A DNA stretch of 64,000 nt from assembly GCF_019279795.1 (NCBI RefSeq), contig NC_056750.1, positions 696,576,394 through 696,640,393 of the forward strand, read 5' to 3'. Source of the stretch: Protopterus annectens. Lineage: Eukaryota; Chordata; Ceratodontiformes; Protopteridae. Positions 32,328 to 43,400 of the stretch are shown here, in pieces (position 1 is the first letter of the stretch; each line of letters begins with the position of its first letter). Both the position numbers and the translations under genes were made by a program. The notes beneath the pieces are model-generated. The model searched no databases and was not told the DNA's origin. It worked only from the letters and a program-made list of their open reading frames with translations.

Positions 32328-32756
32328 ATGGTTCATCTCACAGGTCCCTCCTTAGAAATGTTTCATCTCCCAAACCCCTGCTTACACTTATCAAGGTTAC
32401 CAGAACTTGTTAGAGAGATGGGACAGTTACAAGCCAGCACCTCCTTTTTAAAGTTCACATATTCCTTTGAATATGACCAGATTAATTATCTTTACATTGA
32501 CATCAGAAAAGAAGTTAATGAAGAATTCACTAGTAGGATTTACAGGATGCCCACTTCTTGTAACATGTTTCTTTTTTTCACCAGTTGCCACCCCTTCCAT
32601 CCGAAGAGGGGGGTGGTAAAATGTCAATTTATCAGAACCTCTCAGTTGACCTCAGATAATGTAGTGTGTCTTGAACAATTTGACATTCTAAGAACCATGG
32701 TGTTGTACAGTGAATACCCCCCCCCCCCCACAACTTCTGGATTCAATCAGAGATGA
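32328..32756 (+). pseudogene. Penelope-like RT C-terminal fragment
   Basis: A 142-aa frame. The recognisable part is residues 45-115, with INYLYIDIRKEVN corresponding to the FLDL/VxxxDG strand, RIYRMPTSCNMFLFFTSCHPFHPKRG to the conserved KPTDRNxxLxxxSxHPxxxKxG block, and VKCQFIRTSQLTSD to the xxQFLRxxRICS segment. It ends at a run of twelve C (about 32720-32731), which probably shifted the frame. Confidence 0.7.
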
Positions 32757-33091
32757 GATATGGGCAGAGTGAAACACTAAATATGCTCCCATCATCAAGA
32801 AAGGGCTGAATCATCTCGACAAGAAAGACAATCAAATAGGTTTTAGTGGCCGAACAAATATGGTTCTGCATTACATTCTGGATGTCAGGGACATTGAGAA
32901 GATTTTGTGAAAGAACTGTTTCATGCTACAATGTGATGAAAGCATCAAAGAGTTTTTTCTACACCACCATATTTTACCTATAAAAATAAATCTAACAAAA
33001 TCCCTTCTTGAAAAACTATTGATCATCCTAAGGCATTTTTATACCAGGAAATGTGGGCTTTGTCATCAGTGCCCTTACATAAACACGTGTT

Positions 33092-33106
33092 ACAATGGCA
33101 CTCTTT
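33092..33106 (+). repeat. Target-site duplication of the SINE, left copy
   Basis: ACAATGGCACTCTTT here is repeated exactly at 33325-33339, one copy on each side of the SINE. A 15-bp perfect duplication is the mark of LINE-assisted (target-primed) insertion and defines the SINE boundaries. Confidence 0.95.
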
Positions 33107-33324
33107 ACCCGCGGTGGTGGTGCTGCGGTAGCGTTGTCGCTGTCCGGTTCGATTCTCAGCTAGAGCGTCTTCTGCATAGAGACATGCGTGAATGGGCATA
33201 CCTTCGTTGAAGGTTGTGCATCAGGCCTGGCAAGCTGGTACGTAAAAATCAACTGCCAATCATTAGCGGACCGCAGTTCCGCTGTGGCGACCCCTAACCG
33301 GGAAAAGCCGAAAGATGCAAACAA
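33107..33324 (+). mobile_element. tRNA-derived SINE with HE1/DANA-type 3' end
   Basis: The head (GGTGGTGCTGCGGTAGCGTT, then GGTTCGATTCT at 33146-33156) is a tRNA-like pol III promoter with a good B box. The 3' end has GTTCCGCTGTGGCGACCCCT, AACCGGGAAAAGCCGAAAGA and a short A-rich tail, closely resembling the end of fish DANA/HE1 SINEs. Those belong to the V-SINE superfamily, which also includes a lungfish family. The middle TGGAGTTTGCATG segment is shortened. Insertion is relatively young, as shown by the intact duplications. Confidence 0.85.
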
Positions 33325-33339
33325 ACAATGGCACTCTTT
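33325..33339 (+). repeat. Target-site duplication of the SINE, right copy
   Basis: Identical to 33092-33106. Removing the SINE and one copy restores the continuity of the Penelope-like sequence. Confidence 0.95.
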
Positions 33340-33939
33340 TAAGTAGGTCATTCTTTTATGCATGGTGGAGCTTACAATTGCTTTTCTCAAACAGATATTT
33401 ACCTGGCTACATGTGCATCTTGTCCCACTTTCTATGTGGGAAAAACTAAGAATAGTTTGAATAAGAGCATCTAGCAACATGTTTACAGTATTCAATGTAA
33501 GGAAAGTAAAAGTGCACTGGCCAGGCATTCCATTGTTTGTGACAAATTCACTAAGTTTGCATTTCTAGCTCTTGAGCAAATACAATATTTCCCTTATGTA
33601 TGGGACTGGCAGCTTCACCGGAAAATGTCATGGCAGCTTTAGCTGAATGCTGCCAATTTTCCTGGTTTAAATAACAGTATTTCTATGAGCAGTGAACTAA
33701 AAAGGAGAGCTAGCAGAATATGATTTTGTGTTTCATCAAACATTTTTGTTTAGTTATTTTTTGCCTAGTTTGTATTTGTGTTTTGGTTCAGGTTTTAAAA
33801 GTGTTGACTTATTTTTACTGTTGTTACTTTACTTTTTATGTTTCACACAGATTTCAGCTACAACAAGTTGTGATTGGTTTATATAGGAGGTGTGTACCCG
33901 ACAGAATAATTAATAAAAATAGTATATATTCCTTCTAGT

Positions 33940-34406
33940 GTAGCTCTGCAGTTAAAACAAATAGATGAGAAAGAAAAGAAATCTATTTTTTTATAAATGT
34001 TCTTTCATCCAAAATTTAATTTAACAACCACATTATCAATATTTCATCTGCTAAAGAGAAGTCAAGTTATCATTCATACATAATTTTATAAATCTATGAC
34101 TGCATTCTTATAATGCAGCAATAATCAATTAATATATTTATTTTTTTTAACTATAATTGGAATAAGTTATAATCCTTTAATTATATTGTGTCACTCTTTA
34201 TAAAAATATATTGCAACACTTGATTCTTCTTCAGTTAATCAGACATGGTGAATATGTTCTACTAATCAACAAATCATATGTGTAAAATGTATTACTTGAA
34301 AAACAGCATGGTTTATGACTAGCTATAGTGTTTTTAAATGTTTTCTAATAATGTAAGCATTTTAGATCTACCTATATTTATCTATCTATATATGTTTATA
34401 TGTGTC
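33940..34406. other. Unassigned AT-rich interval
   Basis: Very AT-rich, no gene or repeat recognised apart from short TATC/TA runs at its right end. Confidence 0.4.
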
Positions 34407-34775
34407 TACTTCATAAGAATGAAAACCCAGATTACCGATGACATCACCGAAACCTGACTTTAACAAATGACCACAATGCTGAAAGATTTCACAGGGTAAG
34501 TATCCAGTTGACCACCATCTAATAATGAAATACACCTCTCTACCTGAAACCCACCAGTTGGGGGGGGGGGGCTATGCCACCCACATCCCCCAAACTAAAT
34601 ATACCAAGTCTGGGATCTTACTATAGTGGGGAAAAGGGCAAATTTCCCCTTGTTGGCCACCTGGATTCTTACTCTGTGAAATCCTTTGGCATTGTGGTCA
34701 TTCGTTAAAGTCAGGTTTCAAAGATGTTATCTCTATGATACTTTCGGTAATGTGGGTTTTCATTCTTTTGAAGTA
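34407..34775 (+). mobile_element. Foldback element C (best-preserved member)
   Basis: The left arm 34407-34508 and right arm 34660-34775 are inverted repeats matching almost throughout (TACTTC-T/A-AAGAATGAAAACCC, ATTACCGA, GAAACCTGACTTTAAC, GAATGACCACAATGC, ATTTCACAG), with one indel of about 18 bp. Between them lies the family core: a run of about twelve G, GCCACCCACATCCCCC, AAACTAAATATACCAAG, GGGATCTTACTATAGTGGGG, AAAAGGGCAAATTTCCCC. No protein. TA-rich microsatellites flank both sides. It is typical of a non-autonomous DNA transposon (MITE) or a foldback element; no superfamily was assigned because the target duplication is masked by TA repeats. Confidence 0.8.
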
Positions 34776-34781
34776 GAACCA

Positions 34782-34842
<61 letters not shown>

Positions 34843-34859
34843 TATAAAATATATATATA

Positions 34860-34895
<36 letters not shown>
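34776..34895. repeat. (TA)n-(GT)n compound microsatellite
   Basis: TA dinucleotides from about 34790 to 34860, interrupted once by GGTATAAA, then a GT run to about 34892. It flanks foldback element C on the right. Confidence 0.95.
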
Positions 34896-34898
<3 letters not shown>

Positions 34899-37370
34899 GA
34901 GAGGTGGTTCTGTTTACTATGTATATGTGTAATTCAACTGTAGGAATATTGGTCAAATATCTAATGAGTATTTTCTTATGAAAATATCTAAAATTATCTA
35001 AAAGCACAACTCTAACTCATGTGCAAAGGGATATTCTTATAATAAAATCAATGCAATAAAACCATAAAACTATTCTGCGTCTTAGTATTCGTATAACTTT
35101 ACAGACTCTCCATTACTTACATTAACTAGCTCATTCTCACTAATACAGCACAACAATACTTTGCAGCAAACGTTATTACACAGTATTTGGTTATGAAGAA
35201 AACATGTTTCTTACAACTGAGAGATCCTAATTTCATCTGTATAATATGCATTTATACTTTTTGCTAATTTATATTTTATAAATAAATAAACATGCACAGT
35301 TTGTAAAGTAATAGAGAAATATCTCAGACTTAGTGTGGAAATTAGCTGAGATACCGTTTAATAAATAAAATGGTATATGTACTTATTCATCTTTTGATAC
35401 CCACTAGCTATGCTAGCCTGCTTTTGAAGTTATGAGTTATTGTCTCCTGACACTTTACAAATCACAAACATATACTCTGCACTATTCTAAATAATTGACC
35501 ATCTGACGAATGGAAATACATTTCCCATGTTGAAATCAGAACAGTGTGAAAAAATTTACAAGTTGAGCACAAAGTTATAAAGCTTTGGTCCAGATCCCTA
35601 GCTTCATAGTCAGTGCCATTAAAGTAACTAACTGGCCCTTCTACTAGTTATTTTAACTTTATTAAAATCACTATAGTAATCTGCTATTAAAGTCTTGCAC
35701 AGTATCTTTCATCTGATAAGAATACTGGGCAACAAACTTTGTTTTATACTGTTTTACATGAAATACAGCTTTGTATTCACTTAGTTTTTTTTTTGCATAA
35801 CACAAATAATCTTTTAGTATTTCTGAAGAAAATAAAAACTTGTCTTACATTTAACTTTATAAATCAGCAAAGTTGCCAGATAATAAAGCGATGAGGATAA
35901 ATACACTTATTTATCTCAAATACATTCTAGCTATAATAATCCACTTGTATGAATAAGAGATACCTGTACTGAAGAATAACAAAAGCACTGTGTATTCATT
36001 ATGAGACAAAACAAAAAAAAAATAATATATTGATCAACAATTTACAAAGTTTAGAACAAAGTTTTGAACTCTGCAGCCATTAATAGCATATTTTTCTCTT
36101 TATCTTCTTCTTTTCTCCTTCCCTTCCCACTCCTCTCTCTCTGTCAATTACAAATTAAAGCTAATTTTTTCTTACGTGTGCTCCAGAATTTATGATAAAA
36201 ACATATTTTTATATATAATTCCCTTTTAAGTCAAATATATGTAGTCTATATAAATGTATTGACAGCACTTAACTTCACCCCTTTTGACTCTATTGGATAC
36301 TGGCCCATTGCCTAATGAATATTTAGTTTATTAACAGGTGTCTCTTATCTGTTTGTTACGAAGACAATTGTAAAGTTACTGTATAGTGGAGAAAAGGAAC
36401 TTTCCAACTAGTTTAAGCAAAAATAAATCAGTTTATTAGTAACCCTCCAAAAACGAGTTCTACAGTACACACAATGCACATACCACATCATTTAACATTT
36501 CTTTTCCACCTCTATTTTATTTCCCCAAACCCAACTTATCCTTTTCTAATAGAAACAAAAAGACTATGTTTATTTGAAGACTCTAATAGAAACAAAAAGA
36601 CAATGTCTGTTGAAGAAAAACATTACTTCAAAACAGTTGAAGAGATATATAAAGTGCATCCATTACTATCACTTGCACCAATGCATTTCAGGAGTGAAAG
36701 CCAGCAGAAAACTTTTATCATGGGAAAAACTCAGATACATTAAACGTGTCATATTCAGATATGTCCTTAGTGTTATGAAACCAATCATTCCCTCAAAATG
36801 CTTTCAAGATCATTTTTATTTTCAATTATTTTTACTAAGTACAACCCAGTAACACTTTAGATCATCTTCAGTAATATTAACAAAACTGAGACATCATGAA
36901 GTGATACAACCAGAAGTAAATACAAATATAGAAGAAAGAGGAAAAGGAATTATCAAACTGATACATATATAAATGTTTATTGACATCTCAGCTATTAATT
37001 TATGGCTACTGCATTTTGCTTTTGTACTACATAGTTTGAAATTAGCTATTTATTTATTAGATGAAGTTAACTTCTTACCTCAAGCTTTCATGTAAGAGTA
37101 AATACATTAGTTAATTTACATCTTCTTTTTCATTGTCATTATTTTTGACAACTAGTTGCTCTTGAAGAGATAAGAGAAGCGATACTTCTCATGTATTAAA
37201 CATTTAAATTAATGACATCAAAAAGATATAACAAATACATCTTCAAGTTTTCTTCTTTTCCTTAATCAGAGTACCTTGAAATGGGGAAGTATATTTTGTT
37301 TCTTTTGTGATATATTTTGTTTCTTTTGTGACCTGACATTTCCATTTTGTTTTTCTGATTACCTCTTCAT
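34896..37370. other. Long AT-rich interval without recognised genes
   Basis: Strongly AT-rich. A 36-bp tandem pair (CTAATAGAAACAAAAAGAC at 36546 and 36582) makes two overlapping plus-strand frames (36474-36852) that look fortuitous. A second short duplication, ATATTTTGTTTCTTTTGTG, occurs twice at about 37290-37330. Confidence 0.45.
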
Positions 37371-37374
37371 TTTA

Positions 37375-38475
37375 GTCATAGAGAAGTCCATTTCACCTTC
37401 TGGAGGAGTAAGTAAATTAAGGGAACACGCAAAAAGCTTTACTTCCTGGATTCTATTAAACATCCTTTCACCCATGGAATGGAATAGTTTGAGCCTTGTT
37501 GGAAATAAGAGATGAGACTTGATATTATTTTGTTTAAGGAGCTTAATAGTAGTCCAGAATTCCTTTCTCTTTTTCTAATGCTTTAGCTGCATAGACATTG
37601 TCAACTCTTATAATGTTCTGACCCATTTTTAGTGGTGTTTTGACCATTCAGACTCTAGCACTTGTTCTTTATTCATTGATCATAGAGTGGCATTTGAATG
37701 AGTAGATATGGTTTCCTAGTTGATCTGTGCAACCTCTCAATTCCAAAGGAAAACTATTCCTATTTTATTTATTTGAAGAATCCTTGATGTAAGAAATGAG
37801 ACCGTGTTCTCTCCCTCTGACTTTTCAGGAACTCCAAAAATTCTTGTATTATACCTCCTTTCTCTTTTTTCCAGACTTCCTACTTTCTTTACAGGCCAGA
37901 TGTTTTGTTTTAAAATAAACTCTGATTGGATTAACTGCCATACAATTCATTTATTGCAGTTTCCTTTATAGTTGCATTTTGACTCTTAATCCTATTTTTT
38001 ACCATCTCACTTTGTTTGTTTTCTGCGGTATGTTGAGGCTTGAATGGAAATTGTTAATTTAAAAGTTAACTCTTGGAGACCAGGAGTTGTTTTGCTATAT
38101 TCATCTCCCCTGAAAAAAAATTGGATGAATTCATCTGAGGTTTTTGTGTAGAAGTTGAGAAGAGTCTGACTAAAATATTACTTCTTCTTCCAAATTTAAA
38201 ATCACCAAACTTCACTATCTTGCTTGATAAGTAAATTAACTTATGTTTCCTGTTGCTGAGTTTTAAATTAGTAGTTTCAGAACACAACAAAGAATTTGTT
38301 ATACACCTTTCATCTTGGCTCTGCCCCCAGTAACATGGTTTTTGGGAGTATAACAAGTTGGCAGATTTAATAAACTCACTACAGAGCATTTTGCCAGAAA
38401 TGTTTAAGGAACAAATGGCTTTAACTAAGGAAATTATTCTTTTAAGCTGGACAAAGGATCTAAATTGCATAGAAA
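37375..38475 (-). pseudogene. L1-clade LINE ORF1 relic (minus strand)
   Basis: On the minus strand at about 37800-37880 the sequence encodes NTRIFGVPEKSEGENTVSFL, which fits the RRNNLRIxGLPExxEG...FL signature at the start of the RRM domain of L1/Tx1 ORF1 proteins. It is followed by a decayed stretch with SMQLKH and KEFW-like words. The upstream 134-aa frame (38066-38470), Ser/Lys-rich, would be the N-terminal, partly coiled-coil part. Several stops. An RNA-binding chaperone in the live element; inactive here. Confidence 0.55.
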
Positions 38476-38863
38476 TAATAAAGTTTTATAATGTTTAACG
38501 ATATTGACTGCCAATAAAGCAAGTAATAGAAAATGGAAATCATAATCTAAACCACCTGTAACTGAAGTTCTGAATATTGTAGAGGCGATAAAACAAACTG
38601 GAAGTGAGATGTTTGGAAAACAGAATTGCATATAAACAAATGAAATCTGTGCTCATGGTACATTCAAAATGATGTTCAGGAAAACAAGGCTGGTTTGAAG
38701 TATGCCAGGAACTGAGAAATCTGTGTAACATTGGATTGAATGATAATTGTTAAAAATGTATACTACATGAAAACAATGAGAACTATGACTATGGAGTGTT
38801 TTCTTGTCTATTAATGCATGTTACTGTGCCAATTTTGCAGCTGTGATTTCATAAAGCTGTTTA
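38476..38863. other. Unassigned interval
   Basis: No recognised gene or repeat. Short minus-strand frames of 63-65 codons have no features. Confidence 0.35.
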
Positions 38864-38886
38864 CAAAAAAAAAAAAAAAAAAAAAA
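38864..38886. repeat. Poly(A) run
   Basis: A run of about 23 A. Possibly the tail of an inserted retrosequence on the plus strand, but no source sequence was recognised to its left. Confidence 0.8.
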
Positions 38887-38926
38887 GGACCCGTCACTAG
38901 GGGACTCAAGCAATTTCCTTATATGA

Positions 38927-39290
38927 GTTAGCAGGGCACAGTCGTGTTCCAGATGGCATAACACATGTGAAATGCACTCCCCTAATGCCATGGAAGATAC
39001 TAGTGATTAATTTATCATGCTATTTTCATTGCCTGATGACAGGTATGAACTTAACTTCTCACTAACCTATGAGAATCTTAGGATATACAAGGAACATGCG
39101 ACTACATAAAGGACTGAATTTCAGGACAAGTATCTAACTAATGCCTCCTTTCTGATATGATTAAATTCTCCTAGTAGTTTAGTATGGCTTGGAGCTGGGA
39201 GAGGGACTTCCTTCCCCATGCCGGACACTACTCATGGGTGCCATATTCTGTCTGTACCTCTTGCAGGTGGCCATGTTGAACTGCATACAT
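38927..39290 (+). repeat. Interspersed repeat of unknown family, copy 2
   Basis: The first 120 bp match 26796-26930. The following part (ACATGCGACTACATAAAGGA, GCCTCCTTTCTGATATGATTAA, AGAGGGACTTCCTTCCCCATGC, GGGTGCC) matches 41885-42060 (ACATGAGACTATATAAAAATGA, GCCACTTTTCTAACATAATTAA, AGAGGGACTCCCTGCTCTTCCC). Together the three sites suggest one element of at least 350 bp, not recognised. Confidence 0.6.
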
Positions 39291-39815
39291 CTGTAGCAAT
39301 ACATCACACTCTTATCCTTTCCAAAACAATAAAAATAGGGTTTTTGCCCATCCTGGCTCAAGAGGTACCAGATGGAGAAAAATGAAGATTTTGGTATTCT
39401 GGGTATTAAAAATGGAGCTTTCCAAAAGTAGCTGTTCAAATTCAAAACTGTGTGCATACCAGAAAGGTACAGGGGTGGTGAGAATGGGCAGCATAGGACC
39501 TGATCACACACACACCTAACCTGGTATGTGATGTAATCATACCTTTCAACTGTCCAGATTTTTACAGAATATCCAGATTTTTGCCTTATATTTTTGGTCT
39601 GTTCCTCATAAAATTTGTGTTTTTTTTGGAAAGTTATTGAAGACTGAAGTCACTAAATACTGACAGACATTTAAGTTTCAGACATCATATCCCCCAAAAA
39701 TGCATGCCAAGGCAAAGCCTATTATTCTACCAACTTTTTAAGTTTATAAGAGCAATAATTTAAAAAAAGTCCCTATTTTGAGGCCTCTGTCCCCCGTTAT
39801 TTTTCATCTTTGCAA

Positions 39816-40046
39816 GGATGGTGCAGTGGTAGCATTGTCACCTCGCAAGAGGTTCTCCAGTTCAATTCTCAGCTGGGGTTCCTTTTGTGTGGAGTCTGCA
39901 TATCGTCCCTGCATTCATGTGGGTTTCCTCCGGTTTCCTCCCACATTACAAAGACATAAGTCTCTAGCATTTCTCCCCATGTCTCCACTGAAAATTGGTT
40001 TCAGTCAGACTTCCCTGGTTAACAAATGTTAAATAAATAAATAAAT
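39816..40046 (+). mobile_element. tRNA-derived SINE, second family member
   Basis: The head GGATGGTGCAGTGGTAGCAT, TGTCACCTCGCAAGAGG and AGTTCAATTCTCAGCTGGGG retain tRNA-like boxes A and B. The body has GTGTGGAGTCTGCATATCGT, GTGGGTTTCCTCCGG and TTTCCTCCCACATTACAAAG, the widespread HE1/DANA-type central domain. It ends GGTTAACAAATGTTAAATAA with (AAAT)n. No clear target duplication was found. The 84-codon frame over it is a shadow. Confidence 0.85.
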
Positions 40047-40319
40047 TTCTTATGTTAAGCATTTGAGAGGTATGTATGTCATTAATGTAAGCTTTCTACA
40101 ATACACAAACCCTATTCACAGGAATGAGGGAAATTATAAACCATGTCAGACTGAAGCTCTAAGAAATGGAAATCCTAACATTTACTCACTGCTGATGGTC
40201 TCAAAAGTCAGACTATCCAATGTCAGAACAGGATGGGAGAGTGCTCACTTCCAGTTAAGTGTCGGGGTAAGGGTGCTGATCCTATTCCTTTCACAGCAGA
40301 AATGATTATGAATGACCTT

Positions 40320-40970
40320 CAGAATCTGAAAATACAGAAGGCAATGTGACCTTCTGCTATTTATGCTAGAATTCTTAAAACAATATGAAAAGAACTGGCA
40401 ATACCACTGGTTAACCTTTTAAAAAATAATGGCAAAAGATTTGGGTTCCATAAAACTGAAGCAGAGAAGATATAATTCCGCTTCATAAACGTGGCCAGAA
40501 TACATGTTAAAAACTATGCATTTGTCAGCCTGACGTCAGCTAAAGGAGTATCATGTAATCACTGATGAAAGAAAGGATTACCGAATATTAAGAAAGTACT
40601 GCAGTGGTGTAGTCATGACAACACTGATTCATGGAAGGAAGGAAATACATGTCAGTGAAACACAATAACAGTGTAAGATGACTAGTTAATTAATGCAGTA
40701 GAAAAGAAACAAGCTACAGACTGTAGAAACACCCTACTTATACATGGAAAGAACATATAACACAACAGAACAGAAGGGATAGTAGCCTATTAAAATAGTC
40801 TTAAAATGGTCTCTGTGTAGTGAAGTAGGTTAACAAAATGACTGGACATAATGAAACAAATGCTACTAATAAATGGAGTTTACTAATATGAAATGGAGTT
40901 TACACAGGGATTTCACAAAGGTGAATACCAAGAATGGCCTATAGGATAATGTAAATGACTCTGAAGAAGG
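40320..40970 (+). pseudogene. CR1-like reverse transcriptase relic, divergent
   Basis: Conceptual translation with many stops gives IYARILKTI-KELAIPLVNLL, then VSLTSAKGVSCN. This matches the DGIxARVLKELxxxLAxPLxxLF ... NYRPVSLTSVxGK order of CR1/L3 reverse transcriptase fingers. It is a different and older family from the CR1-type LINEs elsewhere in the window. About 270 bp after the recognisable part carry no match. Confidence 0.55.
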
Positions 40971-40984
40971 TATGGAAAGAGTGA

Positions 40985-41695
40985 AAATCATTCTTTATAC
41001 TGCACAGCTTATAACCAAAGAGACTGTGTCTAGATCTAGGGATGTCATTATCCACATTTACTCAGCCCTCATTAGGCCATTTATTGAGTATAATGCCCCC
41101 TTTGGCATATATCTGTCCAAAAACACGCAGTAACTGGAATGGTTACAGAGGTACCTCACATAAAAGATACAAAGCCTACACAATATGTCCTACATGACTG
41201 ACTCAAAGCACTGTCACTATACTCAGTATCCTATAGACTGCTAAAAGGTGACCTAGAAATACAAATTTTTGGGATGTAAACCTGTTCTGCAACATTCCCA
41301 GAATGGTGTGGAAGGAATAGTGTAGCTCACAGTTGATACCGCTCCTCTGGAATAGACTCCCAGCCACATAAAACAAAGCTCATCCCTGTCCATATTCAAG
41401 TGCAACTTGGATCTTTGTATGGTAAACAGAAAATATGCCTCAGGACTGCTCCTGTTGTTCCTGACTGATTGAGGTAGGTACTTAGTGCTTTATCCTATGC
41501 ATGGATCCACTCAAATTATCTATGGTATGAACCTAATTATTCTGCCTGGGGGTAATATATAGTTATAGACCATGAGATGGATAAGGCCAATCTAACACCA
41601 AATGGGATAGGTTAATTTAAGCAATGAAAGGAAAATTGGCTAGGCTTAAAATGGCCTGCAAAATGCAGCTACCCTAGTACTTACCTATGAACCTA
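40985..41695 (+). mobile_element. LINE 3' relic, second CR1-type subfamily
   Basis: Decayed thumb sequence (ALIRPFIEYNAPFGIYLSKN-like), NRLPAT-like and end-of-ORF2 words, then a 3'UTR shared with 54325-54990 (CTATGCATGG, CACTCAAATTAT, TATGGTATGA, ACCATG-GATGG-TAAGGCCA, GGCTTAAAATG), ending CCTAGTACTTACCTATGAAC. The two copies define a subfamily distinct in its 3'UTR from the one at 17297/45213/56479, but with the same terminal octamer-like tail. Confidence 0.7.
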
Positions 41696-41874
41696 AAATA
41701 CAACAGATGAAGTTTTTTGAATAAATGAGACAAAAGCACTAAACCAATTTGCTTTTGAGCTGTGTGATGATTGTTTTCCTGTTACCTGGTGAACAATTCA
41801 GTTCATTCCATTTTTGTTTTTTGTGAGTTGTGGCTGTCTTTTTTCTGTTCACTTATGAACCTACAGAAGCATGA

Positions 41875-42430
41875 TACTAAATCAATGTCAGTGGCTCAAG
41901 AGAAACATGAGACTATATAAAAATGACCTTTCAGAAGGACCTCACCGATGCCACTTTTCTAACATAATTAACTTCTCCGTTTGTCTAGGATGGCCTGCAG
42001 GAAGAAGAGGGACTCCCTGCTCTTCCCTGCACTATAAGCTATTTATGATTGCCATCGTCAATGAGCTGCCTTTAGTTGTAGAAGAACAGATGTCTAAGTT
42101 CTGTTCCCACACCAGATGCTTGTATTCATTTATCAACACTGACAGTGCAGTGCAGCATAAGGGTGCAGTTTTCCTGTGTATGGTGGCCTTTGGATGAGAT
42201 GTTAAATCAAGGTCCCATTTGCTTGAGCTTCTAGTGGCTCAAGTGGATGTCAAAAATCCCATGACACTTTCTGAAAAAAGAGATGAGGTTGCTTTATTAT
42301 ATTAAAGTTCCCAGGTGGCCTGACCACATTTTCCCTAGGCAATATGAATTGAATTTGTATCTCCCCTAAAAAGAGTTTACTGACCTGGTGGGACTAACTT
42401 GGTCAACAAAAGAACAAAAAAAGTAAAAAT
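41875..42430 (+). repeat. Interspersed repeat copy 3, joined to a GATGAGA-GTTAAA module
   Basis: The left part matches 39095-39255. The right part contains GATGAGATGTTAAATCAAGG, TCCCATTT, and TCAAAAATCCCATGACACTT. It resembles a repeat motif common in fish genomes (GATGAGACGTTAAACCGAGG...AAAAATCCCATGGCACTT). I recognise the motif but not a reliable family name. The overlapping 108-aa frame (41871-42197) is not considered a gene. Confidence 0.5.
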
Positions 42431-42439
42431 AAATAAATA

Positions 42440-43400
42440 TATACAAATTGTGCTGATGGCACAAAGATGTTCAATAAAGATGAATCACATGAAGATGAAG
42501 AAAATATAATAATGGTTTTGTTACATTACAGTGGTGCAAAATATGGCAATGTAGTCCAGGTACAAAATAAAAAAAAATAATGCAGTTAGGAAGCAGTAAA
42601 TTGGAAATTAATACCTTACTGAAGGAGAAGCAACATGTCTCTGATGGACAGAGGTTGACAGTAAGTAAACTAATCACTAACCAACATGCCCCCACATAAT
42701 TCTTAGCTACCTCTTTACTAACTTCCATGAAACTTGGGGACAAATCTGGGTTGGGGTGAACAGTTAGGCCTGTAAAGTCCTTGGTGGTCATTAGCCTAGT
42801 GCAAACTTATGAACCTAGGAACAGAAATAGCAGAAGTGGAAATGGACCTGGAAGCAGTTATATTAGATTATCCTATGGTAAGCAACAGCCCGAGAATGAA
42901 ACAAGGACAGAGACGTGGCATTACCAGCAGGAAAGAAAATTTATCAACTAAATTTCTGTCTAGATTATGGTGTGCAGTTCTAGTGATCTTATCTTTTCCT
43001 GGACATACTGTAGGACATATTTATTTTTATTTATTAATATTTATATATTGATAAAGATGTGTGGACATCTCAGTAAAACTCATATAAATATAACATCAAG
43101 GTTTAATATATACAGTCTTGAAAACAAAAGAGATGTTGCATGATAAAAATCACAAATTAGACAGGAAAATCTAATACTGAGGGGGATCAATCATTTAAAG
43201 AAAAGAGATGCATCTTCGGAAGGCAGCAGACTTTGAAGATACAAAATAGTTCAAAGTAAAGTATTTCTAAATAATGGGATAGTGAATGACAGATGAGGCA
43301 TTTTTGAAGAAGCTAAGGATTCACAAGCAGTGGCAGAGTAACTAGAACAGATGCTGGGCAATCCTACTTCGTGCTAAGAGAATAAGCTATGTGCTTAAGC
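42440..43400 (+). pseudogene. L3/CR1-like reverse transcriptase relic
   Basis: At about 42450 the translation reads CADGTKMFNKDE, a decayed FADDTKMF (RT motif C), followed by VMQLGSSKLEI. After an interruption (about 42640-42825, which ends like a LINE 3' tail, GCCTAGTGCAAACTTATGAACC), it resumes with DLEAVILDYPMVSN...MKQGQRR and LWCAVLVI. This fits the DLGVxVDDxLxxSxQ...LEYCVQFW stretch of L3/CR1 elements. Old and heavily mutated. Confidence 0.5.

Larger units (their letters stand above)
32310..33700 (+). mobile_element. Penelope-like element, plus strand, split by a SINE
   Basis: Penelope-like elements encode an RT related to telomerase followed by a GIY-YIG endonuclease. Here the frame 32328-32756 has a decayed RT end (YLYIDIRKE...; IYRMPTSCNMFLFFTSCHPFHPKRG, matching the YRKPT...L...S.HP...K pattern). 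The next frame has YTRKCGLCHQCPYIN, the Cys-rich element preceding the nuclease. Beyond the inserted SINE, 33400-33660 encodes ATCASCPTFYVGKT, the GIY-YIG core (here F-Y-V-G-K-T), then FLALEQIQYFP and FPGLNNSIS, the C-terminal tail of these proteins. Many stops. The 5' part is missing, and the 3' end may extend to about 33940. Confidence 0.75.

Noticed and set aside
33107-33190. Functional tRNA gene
   Set aside because: The box A/B-like sequence is a SINE head: the cloverleaf is incomplete and the sequence continues into the SINE body with a target duplication outside.
36474-36852. Two overlapping plus-strand frames
   Set aside because: Created by a 36-bp tandem duplication of A-rich sequence; no domain.
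39778-40032. 84-codon frame over the SINE
   Set aside because: It reads through the tRNA-like head and body of a SINE, which is not protein coding.
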